A stretch of 64,000 bases of DNA from Closterium sp. NIES-65 (GCA_948144175.1 CANXME010002327.1:2312001-2376000); one strand, 5' to 3'. Counted from the first letter of the stretch, positions 33,501 through 43,629 are shown. Made by a program: numbers and translations. Notes: generated by a model not told the origin, from the sequence alone.

Positions 33501-34524
33501 CAGCATAGAGCACAGGGTAGAGAAAAGGATAGCGCACAGCAGCGTCCAGGTATTGGTACCACAACAGGTTCCATGCATCACGATTCACTAATTAACATAC
33601 GTGGGAGTGAGCACAACGGGTTCCATGTCATCTGTGCTGCTCTGCGCGGGCGCGTGCCGCCCATCCGCCCCCGCCTCCTCCCCCTTCTCCTCCCCCTCGC
33701 CCTTACCCCTGCCCTTCCCCCGCCCGCCTGCCCCCGCCTTCCCGCTGGGAGCCGTTTCCCCCTCGCGGTCAAGGTCCCATGCGCTCATGCGCGGCTGTGG
33801 CGGCAGTGGGGAAGCGGGGACGAAGGGGGGAGGGGGAAGTTAGATGGAGGAAGAGCGATTGGGGGAAGGGGGAAGAGGGAAGGGGAAGGGGGAAGCGGGT
33901 AGGAGGAAGGGGGAAGCAAGAAGGGGGAAGAGGGGGCCAGAAGGGAGAAGGGGAAAGTCAGGGGGGGACTGTGGGTAAAGAGAAAGGATAGAAATGGCGC
34001 AGGCGGGAGAGGAAGGTAGAAGGGAGAACCAAGAGGGAGAAAGGGAAACAGGGCTGGCAACAAGGCGGGAGAGCAGGATGGGATTTGCACATTGTTTCTG
34101 TACTTTTATATATGTACATCTTATAAATATTAGAGATTTCATGCTTTTTGTTTCAGTTTCCTCGCACCTGATTCAAGCTGACCGACAGCTTCTTCATTCG
34201 AAGCTTCAACAATCCGCCATACATCTTATCTTCCTCCTCGTCCTCCTCGTCCGTCGCTCCGCTTTCATCCCTCCCGGCCACCTCTGCAGACTGCTGCCGA
34301 CCAAGCTCCCGCTGCTGTTGCGGGGACGTCTTCTCCCCGCCGTTTTCCGCCTTCTCCCCGCCGTTCTCCGCCGCATCCCCACCTTCCGCTGCTCCTTTCC
34401 GCTCACCTTCTCCGCCTGGCAGCCGAATTTCCCACGGCCTTCCCCCGGTCTTCTCCGCGCGCGCAGCAGCTTCCGCGGTTTCTGCGCCCAGCCCCATGCC
34501 GTTTCCGCGGGCTTCCATGCTCAT
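26233..34524 (-). CDS. Alkaline/neutral invertase (GH100), 11 exons
   Basis: Hydrolyses sucrose to glucose and fructose; the acidic N-terminus has no transit or signal peptide, so it is probably cytosolic. Exons (minus): 34524-34168, 33794-33601, 32440-32399, 32160-31974, 31382-31284, 30009-29814, 29358-29222, 29026-28866, 28304-28128, 27274-27051, 26531-26233. Every junction is GT-AG, all phases agree, and the sum is 2073 nt (690 residues plus stop). Residues 1-185 are low complexity. From about 200 the match to plant GH100 is continuous: '[20 protein letters not shown]', '[18 protein letters not shown]', '[15 protein letters not shown]', '[16 protein letters not shown]', '[17 protein letters not shown]', '[10 protein letters not shown]', '[17 protein letters not shown]', '[20 protein letters not shown]'. 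The Asp of 'PVDSGFWW' and Glu of 'GHEWRI' are, from family knowledge, the likely catalytic pair. No exon is broken. Exons 1-3 are the least certain; the introns carry many decayed exon copies. Confidence 0.92.
26665..26963 (-). repeat. Echo copies of exon 10 end and exon 11 start in intron 10
   Basis: 26963-26865 repeats the '[17 protein letters not shown]' part of exon 10. 26795-26665 repeats the start of exon 11 including its CCAG acceptor and 'NWPEYYDGK', with a small deletion and several differences. Both are on the gene's strand. They are not needed for the frame of the full exon set. Confidence 0.85.
27360..27770 (-). repeat. Echo copies of exon 10 start in intron 9
   Basis: The first ~50-60 bp of exon 10 ('WFTLGNC...ILSCMA') with its acceptor recurs at about 27423-27360 and 27605-27545, and in a more decayed form at about 27770-27710. 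An AAAG microsatellite (about 27500-27537) sits between copies. Confidence 0.8.
27778..28035 (-). repeat. Two echo copies of exon 9 end in intron 9
   Basis: The 3' part of exon 9 ('[17 protein letters not shown]' to 'ARMDFR') with its donor recurs at 28035-27949 and 27863-27778. The nearer copy is the closer match. Confidence 0.85.
28380..28701 (-). repeat. Echo copies of exon 8 end and exon 9 start in intron 8
   Basis: 28701-28613 repeats '[16 protein letters not shown]' of exon 8, and about 28550-28505 a shorter piece ('LDRINKRLI'). 28434-28380 repeats the acceptor and first ~50 bp of exon 9 ('[18 protein letters not shown]') exactly or nearly so. Confidence 0.85.
29407..29757 (-). repeat. 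Echo copies of exon 6 end and exon 7 start in intron 6
   Basis: 29757-29645 repeats the 3' half of exon 6 ('[11 protein letters not shown]...[10 protein letters not shown]') with a donor-like end. 29580-29520 repeats a shorter part. 29493-29407 repeats '[20 protein letters not shown]' of exon 7. Confidence 0.85.
30125..30795 (-). repeat. Array of exon 6 start copies in intron 5, 157-bp period
   Basis: The acceptor and first ~75 bp of exon 6 ('[15 protein letters not shown]...KVLHDP') recur at about 30252, 30409 and 30566 (starts), exactly 157 bp apart. Two more decayed copies lie at about 30725 and 30785. The copy nearest the true exon is longest (to about 30130). The 30252-30566 units are almost identical, so they arose recently. 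Confidence 0.9.
31010..31107 (-). repeat. Decayed copy of exon 5 in intron 5
   Basis: CTGCAGGCAGAGGGTCTCGA and its continuation match exon 5 (31284-31382) along most of their length with many substitutions; the minus strand still resembles '[11 protein letters not shown]'. It is the oldest-looking echo. Confidence 0.7.
31570..31960 (-). repeat. Three copies of exon 4 end in intron 4, 140-bp period
   Basis: The last part of exon 4 ('[21 protein letters not shown]') with donor GTATG and about 70 bp of intron recurs with starts 140 bp apart (units ending near 31961, 31821, 31681; a shorter fourth piece 120 bp further). The units next to the true exon are nearly identical. Confidence 0.9.
32545..32593 (-). 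repeat. Echo copy of exon 3 in intron 2
   Basis: CTGCAGCGCACTCT and the sequence upstream resemble the start of exon 3 (32440-32399). This supports exon 3 as a real unit that shared the duplication history, although both pieces are short. Confidence 0.55.
33447..33499 (-). repeat. Echo copy of exon 2 end in intron 2
   Basis: The last ~45 bp of exon 2 ('[11 protein letters not shown]') and its donor recur about 154 bp into the intron, with a GTATGC donor-like end. Confidence 0.8.
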
Positions 34525-37174
34525 GCCGGGCGCGACGGCAGGGGGGAGGCGAAGGGACGCGGAGAGACGCGGGGAACCGAGGAGACGTTTTCCGCGCGCG
34601 CTTTTGCTCGGGACAACTCTGACGCCGGCCTGAAATAATCGTCAGCGTCTTTTCCACCCTTGGAACGAAAGAAAGCTTTGTTCCGCCTCAATTTGACTCC
34701 GACGTCGGTGTACGATACGATTCAGATTATATTCCGTTGGTTCGGCCACGAAAAAAAAGAGATCAAGGCGCAATCCAGAGGATCGGTCCTGATAGGAGCT
34801 GATCAGTACTGATCGGTCCTGGAAGGACCGCCTGCTTCAAAGAGGAAGCGTGGAAGCCGTAGCCACACTGAAGGTGATCGCTTCAGATCGTTTTACTAGT
34901 GTATGCTGTATGCGACAGGAATGCGCGGCGCGGCACGAATGCGATGCGACAAGAATGAGGTTCACGGATGCGATAAGAATGGGATATGCGAGACGGATGC
35001 GATGCCACAAGGATGCGATGCGACAACGATGGAATGCGAAACAATGCAATACGACAAGGATGCGCGACTCTAGCCCAATTCTTCTGCACGTCAGGCAGAT
35101 GCTCAAGAAGCGACGGGAACTGGCAATCGTGAATAAATACGACTAGGAAATCTATAATGGGATGGATAGTCTAGCCACAGATCAGAGGGGAAGCATCAAA
35201 GGGGAGAACAAAACGGAATAGGTGCGGAAACTCGTTCTGCGACGCGCCTGCTGCTGTTCCCGAAGGTTTGAGCTCCTTTCAACCCGAGTTCTTGTATCAG
35301 CACCGGCTCAAGGTGACTTAGAGAGAAGATTAGCTCAGCAAACAGGAGCGAGCGAGGTGTTTTGCTCGGCGTTCTACTAATCTCTCGGAATTCCCTGATT
35401 TCCTCGATCCTGCATATTTTGAGCAAAACAGATGTGCCTAGACATCGCCATCATCTCGGAGCTTTGCTTGTTTGTGCGTGGAGGAGGGCGTCTTCGTGAA
35501 TTCAGCCTCTCACAGCGTGGTAACCACTCGTAACAAGCAAAATACACCGAAGCTGTACCACATCAGCAGTCATTGCGCAGGATTTTGTGAATGTGGATGC
35601 GTCCTAGCGAGGGGTCGCCTTCAAATTGCCCATTTTGAGAAGACATCCACGAATCACGCTTCCTGAAATTTCGCGAAACATCACACTGCTCACAAACAGG
35701 CTCGGCTCCTCCAGAACACCACACGTGGTTCCGCGTGTAACAGAGAGATTTATTCGCCAGCCGTCATTCTCCAAATCCATTCAGTCGCCGACTACAACGC
35801 AACAGGTCAGACCCGTACCGTCGTCCCTGCTGGTTCGAAACCTTTCATCGGTTGAGCCCTCGATGAAGTGGCGGTTAATGACTGGTCAGACGACGCTCCG
35901 TCCCAACCGAAGCCGTCAGCCAGTGGAGGCGAGGCGACCGACAAATCGGCGACAATCTCTTGCTTTTCCAATTGTCGTTCACGCAACGCAAACAAGGCCT
36001 GGTAACCTAATCGCATGGACGAAATTGACGGACGTGTTGTACACTGCTGACGAGAGCAAGTTACCATCTAACTGGGTTCCCAGTTTGTCTCTCCCAGCTT
36101 ATGGTATGCTCCGATGTCATATACGATCACAGCCTGAGACCTCTCCTGATAAACATGCCCACTAATCTTCCCCTAATCAACTTATCAGCCTCACCAGCCC
36201 CAACCTCACCTCACTCCCTGAAGTGAATCTCCTCGGGTTGAGTATGAACTCGATAAGAGCTCGCCCAGGAAGAAAGGGCTGGTTATTATGATTCTGCAAC
36301 CATTTGCAGTGCCTATATCGTGAAAGAGGTTGGCACCCACACGTCCCCACGACTGCACCTCTGTACACCACAGCTGCCTGTCGGCTCAATGGAGCTCCGT
36401 GATATGCAATCCCAGGTTCCTAGTGCCGCCACCATCCAACGATCTGGATGGATGTCTCGAGGGACGCGAGCCGATTACCACGATAAGATAGTAATTAGGC
36501 ACTGCGCTTGCACAGGGGATTAATGCACGGGGATCGCTCCGGGGAGGTTTCATGGGCTTGTTAATCACCAGTGTTAAATCAGCATTCTGCCTAGAAACAC
36601 GAAAGATAGCCCACTCCCTGGTTCAGATACGCAAAGCAAAGCCTTTTTAGCATTCTCATTCGTCCTGTTCATGATCAGATGATATGCTAGGTACAGCACG
36701 AGCGTATACGGAACCACCCGAGACAGCCCGGATTGAAATAGACGGGTGTGGTTGCGGGGTTATAAAGGGTCATTCCCGGTATTGCGAACGAAGGTTACCA
36801 CTGGTTTGTACGATAGATATCGAGTATGAAATAGGCTTATGAGTCGACTGAGTAGGCGCATACAATGTCGCGCGGCACGTAAGAGAGGCAGGGAGATGGA
36901 TATGAAATCACAAGTGCGCGTGAAAGGTAGCGAGCAGCAGCAGCGGGGCATTTGCGAGATTCAAACTGTTTTTTTTTTTTTTTTTTTTTAGTAGTAGTTT
37001 AGCATAGGAAACAAACCCCGCCGAGGCTTGGGAATAAGGCGGAGGTCTGGGAGGCGGAGGTCTGGGAATAAGGGGGGAGGGGGCGGGCTGGAAATCAAAG
37101 GGCGGCGGCGCATGAAAGGCGCAGAGAGCGCATCGCAGCTGAATCACCAGAGGCGCGCGGTGCGGGGCAGTACG
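34525..37174. other. Intergenic stretch between two divergent host genes
   Basis: The invertase starts on minus at 34524 and the glycosyltransferase on plus at 37175, so promoters of both are expected here. I see no convincing gene. 34905-35075 is a degenerate array of ATGCGACAAGGATGCGATG-like 9-10-bp words. A T-run lies at 36967-36989. Confidence 0.5.
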
Positions 37175-40100
37175 ATGGGAGTTGGTGCTGCGCGGCTCTC
37201 CGCTGCCCTCCTCCCCCTCCTGCTTCTCCTCCTCGTGTGCCCCTCCCCATGCGCCCCTGGAGCCATCGACAAGGTAAGCCAAAGGGACAGAAGGGAGGGG
37301 AGGGGGAGGTGGGGAAAGAGGTGAGGAGGGGGGGGACGCTAGGTAAAAGAAAACTGGCGCGCTGCCAGTTGCGTGCTCCTAATGCTGTAGCAGGCCAGGC
37401 GCTGTAGCCGTTGTGTCATCAATTTCTAAGTCACGTCTTCTGGTTGTTCGTGTGCATGTGTGCGTGCATGCGTGCATGCGTGAACATGCATGTGTGTGCG
37501 TGTATGTGAACACGCGTGTGCATGTGCGTGTATGTGTGCATGTGTGCATGTATTTACACGTGGCAACCATGCAATGCCATCATGACCCCCTCGCTCAGTT
37601 CAGCCACACAGTCAAGTGAGTGCACCTGCTTCCTCTCCCTTCTCTCTCTTTTGAAATTTCTCGACTTGATTGTAAACAAACACCTTCTCTCCCTTGCTTG
37701 TGTCACTGACTAGTGCATGTGTGTCTGTGAGTGTGAGGCTGCTTGTGTGTGTGTGTGTGTGCTCGCGCGCGCGCGTGTTATTTGTGTGTGTCTATGTCTG
37801 TTAGTGTGACGTGTGTGTGTTTTTCTGTGTGTGGGGGGGTGTCCCACGTCCTTTCTTGAACAATGCTCCCTCCCACCCAGCCCCCCACCCTCCCACCCTC
37901 CCATCATCCGACCCGCCTTTCCTCCTGTCTCACCACAGCAATCTAGCATTTAATACACCATTCCTACACATCTTTGTCTCTCTTCTGTTGCCCCATTCTT
38001 CCTTTCTTTCCCCTCTACCAGATAATTTTGCCCAAAACCCCAAACTATTTAACTTCGACCCTCAAACCCAGAACCCCGTTCCGATATCTTGAACCCTACT
38101 TCCCCTCATGTGTTCCTGGAGTTATGTTCCTACTTTCCCTCTCTCACCACCAGGCATCCGGACCACCATGCGCCAGCTAAGCGCGTCCCTGCACGCTCTC
38201 CTGCTGAGTCAGCATCTGCTGCCGCTGACTCACCGCAGCCATCGTCTGAGTCAGAAGCGAATGCAGCTGAGTCAGCAACCACTGGTACTGCCAAGGATCT
38301 GTCTGAATCAGCGCTGATACCAGATCCTACCCATTCCTCTAGAAGCAAAGATGCTGAAATTGGTACCGCTGCTGCACCTACTGATGCTGCCACAACCACT
38401 GATGCTGCTACAGCTTCTGATGCTGCTGCTGCAACCGCTGGTGCTGCAACAACCGCTGATGCTGCAACAACCGCTGGTGCTGCAACAACCGCTGATGCTG
38501 CAACAACCGCTGATGCTGCAACAACCGCTGATGCTGCTACAACCGCTGATGCTGCTACAACCGCTGATGCTGCAATAACCGCTGATGCTGCAACAACCGC
38601 TGATGCTGCAACAACCGCTGATGCTGCAACAACCGCTGATGCTGCAACAACCGCTGATGCTGCTACAACCGCTGATGCTGCTACAACCGCTGATGCTGCA
38701 ACAACCGCTGATGCTGCAACAACCGCTGATGCTGCTACAGCTAATAATGTTGCGTCTGCCACCGATGCTGTCACTGTAACTGATGCTGTCACTGCAACTG
38801 ATGCTGCTACAACTGCTGATTCTGCCACAACCGTTGATGCTGCTACAACGGCTGCTGAAGTTCCTGCAATCACTGATGGTGCTACAACCGGATCCTCCTC
38901 TTCCCCCTCACCCTCCTCTCCCCCCTCTCCCTCCGCCCTTCTCTCTCACCTCCTCCATATCCGCCAATCCCGTGACCTCCTCTATTCTGATTGGCTGAGA
39001 AATTCTGTGTTGGCGGCAGGGGGAAGGGTGGGGAGGAGGGAAGGGGATGAGGGTAGGGAGAGGGGGAGGGGGGGCGAGGTTGTGGAGGGAGGTTCGGGCG
39101 TTATAAGGAAGAATAAAGCTGACGAGGACCATCCAATAGCAGTCATCCTTAATGTGGCTAAGGAGGTATGTTATATTCTTCATGCGCATGTTATAATGGA
39201 ATGGAACTCCTTATATGGGGTATACAGTATACTGCTGCTGCCTGTAAAGTAGATTACTTCTGTTCTTGTTCTATATTATTTTCAATCCATGACATGATTT
39301 GCAATTAGCGCCTGTGTTGCACTCTCCCACTCTCCTTACGTCTCATCTCATCCAATCAAATCGAAGACAAATTACCCTCTTTTTCTCCGTTTAATATCTG
39401 CCAATTCCCCCTCGTGCCTTCCAGGAAATTTCTCTCCACACCCCCACAGTACTTGTAAACGGTTCTCTCCCAAGCCAGTCCCCCAACTCCGCCTGGACAG
39501 AAGTGGGAGGAAGGATGCACGCATGGGGAGAGGCAGGGGGAGGGGGGGGAAAGCAGCACGGGGTGATGGGTGGGCTCGGTGTAGGGGGAGGGGAAGGAGG
39601 AGGAGGAGAAGGGGAAGGAGGAAGGGGGAGAAGAGGGGATGCAGAAGGGAGGCCGGGGAGGAGGAGCGGATGGGGAAGGAACGAGGAGGGGGGTGTAGGG
39701 CGAAGAAGAATGCCCAAGGGAACCAAGGAGGCAGCAGGGAGATGTATGGCATTGCTCATGGAACACGATAGGATCGCTCTCATGTATGCTGAAGCGCTGC
39801 AGTTGCATCGACAGCGGTCTATTTGGCAACAAAAAGGGCCCGACTCGGCTTTGTCCTCCTCCTCCTCCTCCTCCTCCTCCTCCTCCTCCTCCTCCTCCTC
39901 CTCCTCCTCCTCCTCCTCCTCCTCCTCCTCCTCCTCCTCCTCCTCCTCCTCCTCCTCCTCCTCCTCCTCTCACCCCCCTCGTCACATAAGGCTGCACCAT
40001 CGGGTTCGGTACCTACGCTCCCTCCTCTCCTCCCCTCCCTGCAGCTTTCCCCTGCCCCGCCTGCTGCTTTCCCAAAAGGAGAGAGCCGAAGAGGCGTTGC

Positions 40101-40252
40101 AGAGGTGGGAGGAGAAGGGGAGAGGGGGAGAGAGGGGAGAGGCTAATCGCCACAGTGGGAGTAGGAGTGGGAGTGGGAAGGGCAGTAGCAGAAGGGTAAA
40201 CCCTGGCACTCGTGTTTCAGACGCAGCCAAAGTCACCCAGACAAATAGTCGT

Positions 40253-40330
<78 letters not shown>

Positions 40331-40799
40331 TCGTGGTGGTGCAGTGGGGAGGAGACAGGGAGGGCTGCCCGAACCTGCATGGGCTTCCGAGCTTCTTCCC
40401 CCCTCGCCAGGCTCTCCCCCCACCTCTTCCCCTCCTCCCCTCCTGCCGTCTCTTTCCTCTTGCAGTACTTTCGGCAGCCGGGTATGATCCCAAGTCTAGT
40501 TGGACCGCCTATGGAGTGTGCTAAGGCGGATGTGGGGCAAGGAGTGGGGGGCGGGGTGGGGGAAGAGGTGGGGGAAACGAAGGCGGAGGGGGCAGGGGTG
40601 CGGGGGAGGGTGGGGGATGAGGTGGGGGAAAGCAGAGGAGAAAGGGAGGGAGGAAGGGGGCCAGGGGAGGGGGGATATTACCCTGTGGTTGAGCTGATAG
40701 CGAATGTGGACGAGCCGAGTGCATGGAGGGAATGGAAGGAACAATGGTGTGCTACAGCTCCCTGCTCAGGAGCACTAACAGACGGCACGGATTCTGGTG

Positions 40800-40844
<45 letters not shown>

Positions 40845-42621
40845 GTGGCGGTGGCGGTGGTAGTGGTGGTGGTGGTGACGGGGACAAGTTCAAAAACGGC
40901 CGTTTCCTCAGGGTGGTATTCAACCACAACGCCCACGAAATAAGAGGGTACAACACGGCCGCCCGCACTGCCCGGGGAACCACAATCGCGCTCCTGCAAG
41001 ACGACGATATCCTGCCGCCCAACTGCCGTTGGATCTGGCGGATCCTACGGCTGATGAAGCAGCGGCCGGCTGTAGCAGCAGTGGGCTACCGCACGGGAAG
41101 AGTGGACATGAATGGGCCGCTATGGGGAGAAATCAATTCCTGGTATCGGCAACCTTATGAAATATTTTCACATCCAAGCCAGGACAGGAGGACTGGTATC
41201 AGGAGTTACTTTGCCGGGGTGTTGGATTTTGCACCGTTTGTGATGCGGAGGGATAAGTATTTGCTGCTGGGGGGGTTGGATGAGGGGGAGGCTCCAAGGG
41301 GGCAGAGTGCTATCATGGCGGACTGGCAGATGACGTTTCGGGCGTGGTTTGCCGGCATGCAGGTGGGTTTGAGGGCTTGCTGGTTGGTTTGCCGGCTTAC
41401 TGGTAGGTTTGCAGGCAGAGTGCTATTATGGGTCCCGGGAGTCACCCTTCTGCTATTTCTGTTCTCCTGCATGTTATAACTCAGCTAGAGTAGCGGCTTT
41501 GTTTTCGTGAATGGGGAGATGATGACGTGGATGGGGAGATGATGACGTGAATGGGGAGATGATGACGTGAATGGGGAGATGATGATGTGAATGTGGAGAT
41601 GATGACATGGATGTGGAGATGATGACGTGAATGGGGAGATGATGATGTGGATGTGGAGATGATGACGTGGATGTGGAGATGATCACGTGTATGGGAGATG
41701 ATGACGTTTACGGGGAGATGATGATGTGGATGGGGAGATGATGATGTGGATGGGGAGATGATGATGTGGATGTGGAGATGATGACATGGATGTGGAGATG
41801 ATGACGTGAATGGGGAGATGATGACGTGAATGGGGAGATGATGATGTGGATGTGGAGATGATGACGTGGATGTGGAGATGATGACGTGTATGGGAAGATG
41901 ATGACGTTTATGGGGAGATGATGATGTGGATGGGGAGATGATGTGGATGGGGAGATGATGATGTGGATGGGGAGATGATGATGTGGATGGGGAGATGATG
42001 ATGTGGATGTGGAGATGATGATGTGGATGGGGAGATGATGACGTGGATGTGGAGATGATGTGCCACATATAGGTGCGTGTGTACCTCTGCTTGTGCATGA
42101 AAGTGCATGTGTGGAGATCTGTGAATGCATGGATGTGTGTGTGCATGCATTTGTATATGTGTGCACATGTGTAGCTAGAGCATACCGTAGTTGTCTTGTG
42201 CTCTCCCGTCTCTTCCTTGCATGCATGCACCCAACCCACCCCCACCCACTCATACACAACAAGTGCATGTGTTGCCATCCAGTCCCACCGAGAAAAAAAC
42301 ACCTTCACCACAATTTCGCTCTAGCAAGTGTATCTTTGCCCTTTGTGTGCACTTCCTGCATCCTCCCCTTTTTCCATGCATTCATACACCCATCCCACAC
42401 CCCACCAGCTCATGCATATGAATTGGCTGCCAGATCTGGGAGTTGCACATGGAGCAGAGGGTGGAACACACACCGGTATTAGCTTCAGTTACCGCATCAT
42501 GTACCAGGATATGAATTTCCGCAAGCTTATTGAGAATTATGTGAATCGTCTGGATTCGCAGCAGCAGGCTGAGGTTAGGCGCATGAACCGAGCGCTTCAA
42601 ACACTTGACCCTTGGGAGTGA
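37175..42621 (+). CDS. GT2-like glycosyltransferase with signal peptide, 5 exons
   Basis: Exons 37175-37273, 37599-37615 (17 nt), 38154-39165, 39425-41362 and 42409-42621 have GT-AG borders, agreeing phases and sum to 3279 nt (1092 residues plus stop). Residues 1-27 ('ALLPLLLLLLVCPSPC') are a signal peptide or N-terminal anchor, which points to the secretory pathway. About 38-870 is low complexity: Ala/Thr/Asp repeats, two long Ser runs and Gly-rich parts. From about 870 a GT-A catalytic domain follows: 'FNHNAHEIRGYNTAARTA', the metal-binding 'ALLQDDDILP' (about 900) and 'ADWQMTFRAWFAG' (about 1010), which fits the acceptor/catalytic acid region of GT2-like enzymes. The substrate is unknown; cell-wall or glycoprotein glycan synthesis is inference. 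The start is the first ATG that gives a leader peptide. Confidence 0.82.
38376..38745 (+). repeat. 18-bp coding minisatellite (Ala-Asp-Ala-Ala-Thr-Thr)
   Basis: About 20 copies of GCTGATGCTGCAACAACC in glycosyltransferase exon 3. The unit is a multiple of three, so length change keeps the frame. Copies differ mainly at CAACA/TACAA positions, which form blocks. Confidence 0.9.
39854..39969 (+). repeat. (TCC)n coding microsatellite, poly-Ser
   Basis: About 38 near-perfect TCC units encode an unbroken Ser run in exon 4 of the glycosyltransferase. The complementary strand is pure purine. Confidence 0.95.
40249..40330 (+). repeat. (AGC)n coding microsatellite, poly-Ser
   Basis: About 26 AGC units, again reading as Ser; a further 13-unit AGC run lies at 40802-40840. 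Ser is encoded by two unrelated triplets in the same exon. Confidence 0.95.
41508..42062 (+). repeat. 20-bp minisatellite in the last intron of the glycosyltransferase
   Basis: About 28 copies of GATGATGACGTGGATGGGGA variants with an exact 20-bp step over most of the array and occasional shorter units. It fills the middle of the intron 41363-42408. Confidence 0.92.
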
Positions 42622-42720
42622 ACCTAGGATTTAACTTGGGAGTCAGTATGCTTTATTGAAAAGGATGCATGTTGTAGGATATGCCGTGGTTTGCCTGAGG
42701 TTGATGAAAGCTAGTGGGTT

Positions 42721-42755
<35 letters not shown>

Positions 42756-43224
42756 GCAAGCGTTACTGTACATGATGTTCCGCATGATGGCACATTCAAT
42801 GCCCCTTTTGAAGGTCCCGCCGGTGCTCACGAATGCTGGTGTGCATTCACGAAGGTGTGCGCGTCGAACAGAAAGATGTCGCAACGCAACTTTCGGATCG
42901 AACAGCTTGGTGTTTCCGACACCCACCCTCTACCCCTGTTACACGGCCTTAGTCAGCTAATTCTGGCGGCAGAAGAAAACAGTTCCCAAGAAACCCGCTA
43001 GGAGGGTCGGCCATGGTCAAATATCAATGCGCGTATGTCTGGTCAGTCAATTTCGAGAAGGTAGTAACAAATTCTGGTAGAATATAACAGGGTTTATTAT
43101 AAAGCTTCTGCGAGAAACAGAAACAAATGTACAAAAGCACAAGTACATGGTCGCTATCCTTCATAAAGGATAGGGGTACAAGAGGTGCTACAAGTCGTTA
43201 GCCGATAGATGGATAGATCACATC
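42622..43224. other. Stretch without a recognised gene
   Basis: Contains a T-run (about 42724-42752) just after the glycosyltransferase gene and otherwise mixed sequence. On the minus strand AATAAA (about 43095) could be the poly(A) signal of the frame at 43225-43629. Confidence 0.4.
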
Positions 43225-43629
43225 CTAGCTAGCCCTAACGCTCACCGCCATCTCCGCCGTCAGATTATTCAGGCAACGGTTGTTGACACATAAGTGTGGA
43301 TTGGAGAGGTCTTTAGGGATAGATTGTTGGCAAGTCTTGATTGGAGAACACGGAACTTGCACCTTGGCGAGGCGAAACCATGATATGCACAGAGTCATGT
43401 CCGCCATTCGCGCAGCTAGCCGTATGTCCTCGCGCGTACCGTCGTCCTGATGCCTCGCGTCCACAAGTCTCGTTATTAACACCCCCGTCACTGCGTCGTG
43501 AACCTTCTTGCACAAACGTAGGCATAGCCGCGCAAGTCCACCATCCTCACTCCTTACAGTATGTACAAATTCCTTGACCGACGCGTTGAAGTCGTCGCAC
43601 GAATTAAAACAATTATCCCATCCAGGCAC
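43225..43629 (-). CDS. Uncharacterised 134-codon open frame, possible last exon
   Basis: I do not recognise this product. The frame starts 'MPGWDNCFNSCDDFN' and is rich in Cys and Leu ('LARLCLRLCKKVHDAV'), with balanced composition unlike the repeat-derived frames nearby. An AATAAA on the same strand about 130 bp past the stop fits a gene end. Upstream exons are not evident. It could be the final exon of a minus-strand host gene or chance. Confidence 0.3.
   Translation of the reverse strand: MPGWDNCFNSCDDFNASVKEFVHTVRSEDGGLARLCLRLCKKVHDAVTGVLITRLVDARHQDDGTREDIRLAARMADMTLCISWFRLAKVQVPCSPIKTCQQSIPKDLSNPHLCVNNRCLNNLTAEMAVSVRAS

Noticed and set aside
25735-34524. Invertase as a pseudogene
   Set aside because: A complete exon set with consistent GT-AG borders and phases and all family motifs exists; only the extra copies are damaged.
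39500-40430. Minus-strand poly-Leu/Pro frames opposite the glycosyltransferase
   Set aside because: They are shadows of TCC and AGC repeats. The plus-strand model has agreeing splice phases and a catalytic domain.
41508-42062. CRISPR-like array
   Set aside because: The repeats are contiguous with no unique spacers, the setting is a eukaryotic intron, and no cas genes are present.
41474-42311. 276-codon minus frame rich in His/Ser/Pro
   Set aside because: It is produced entirely by the 20-bp intronic minisatellite.
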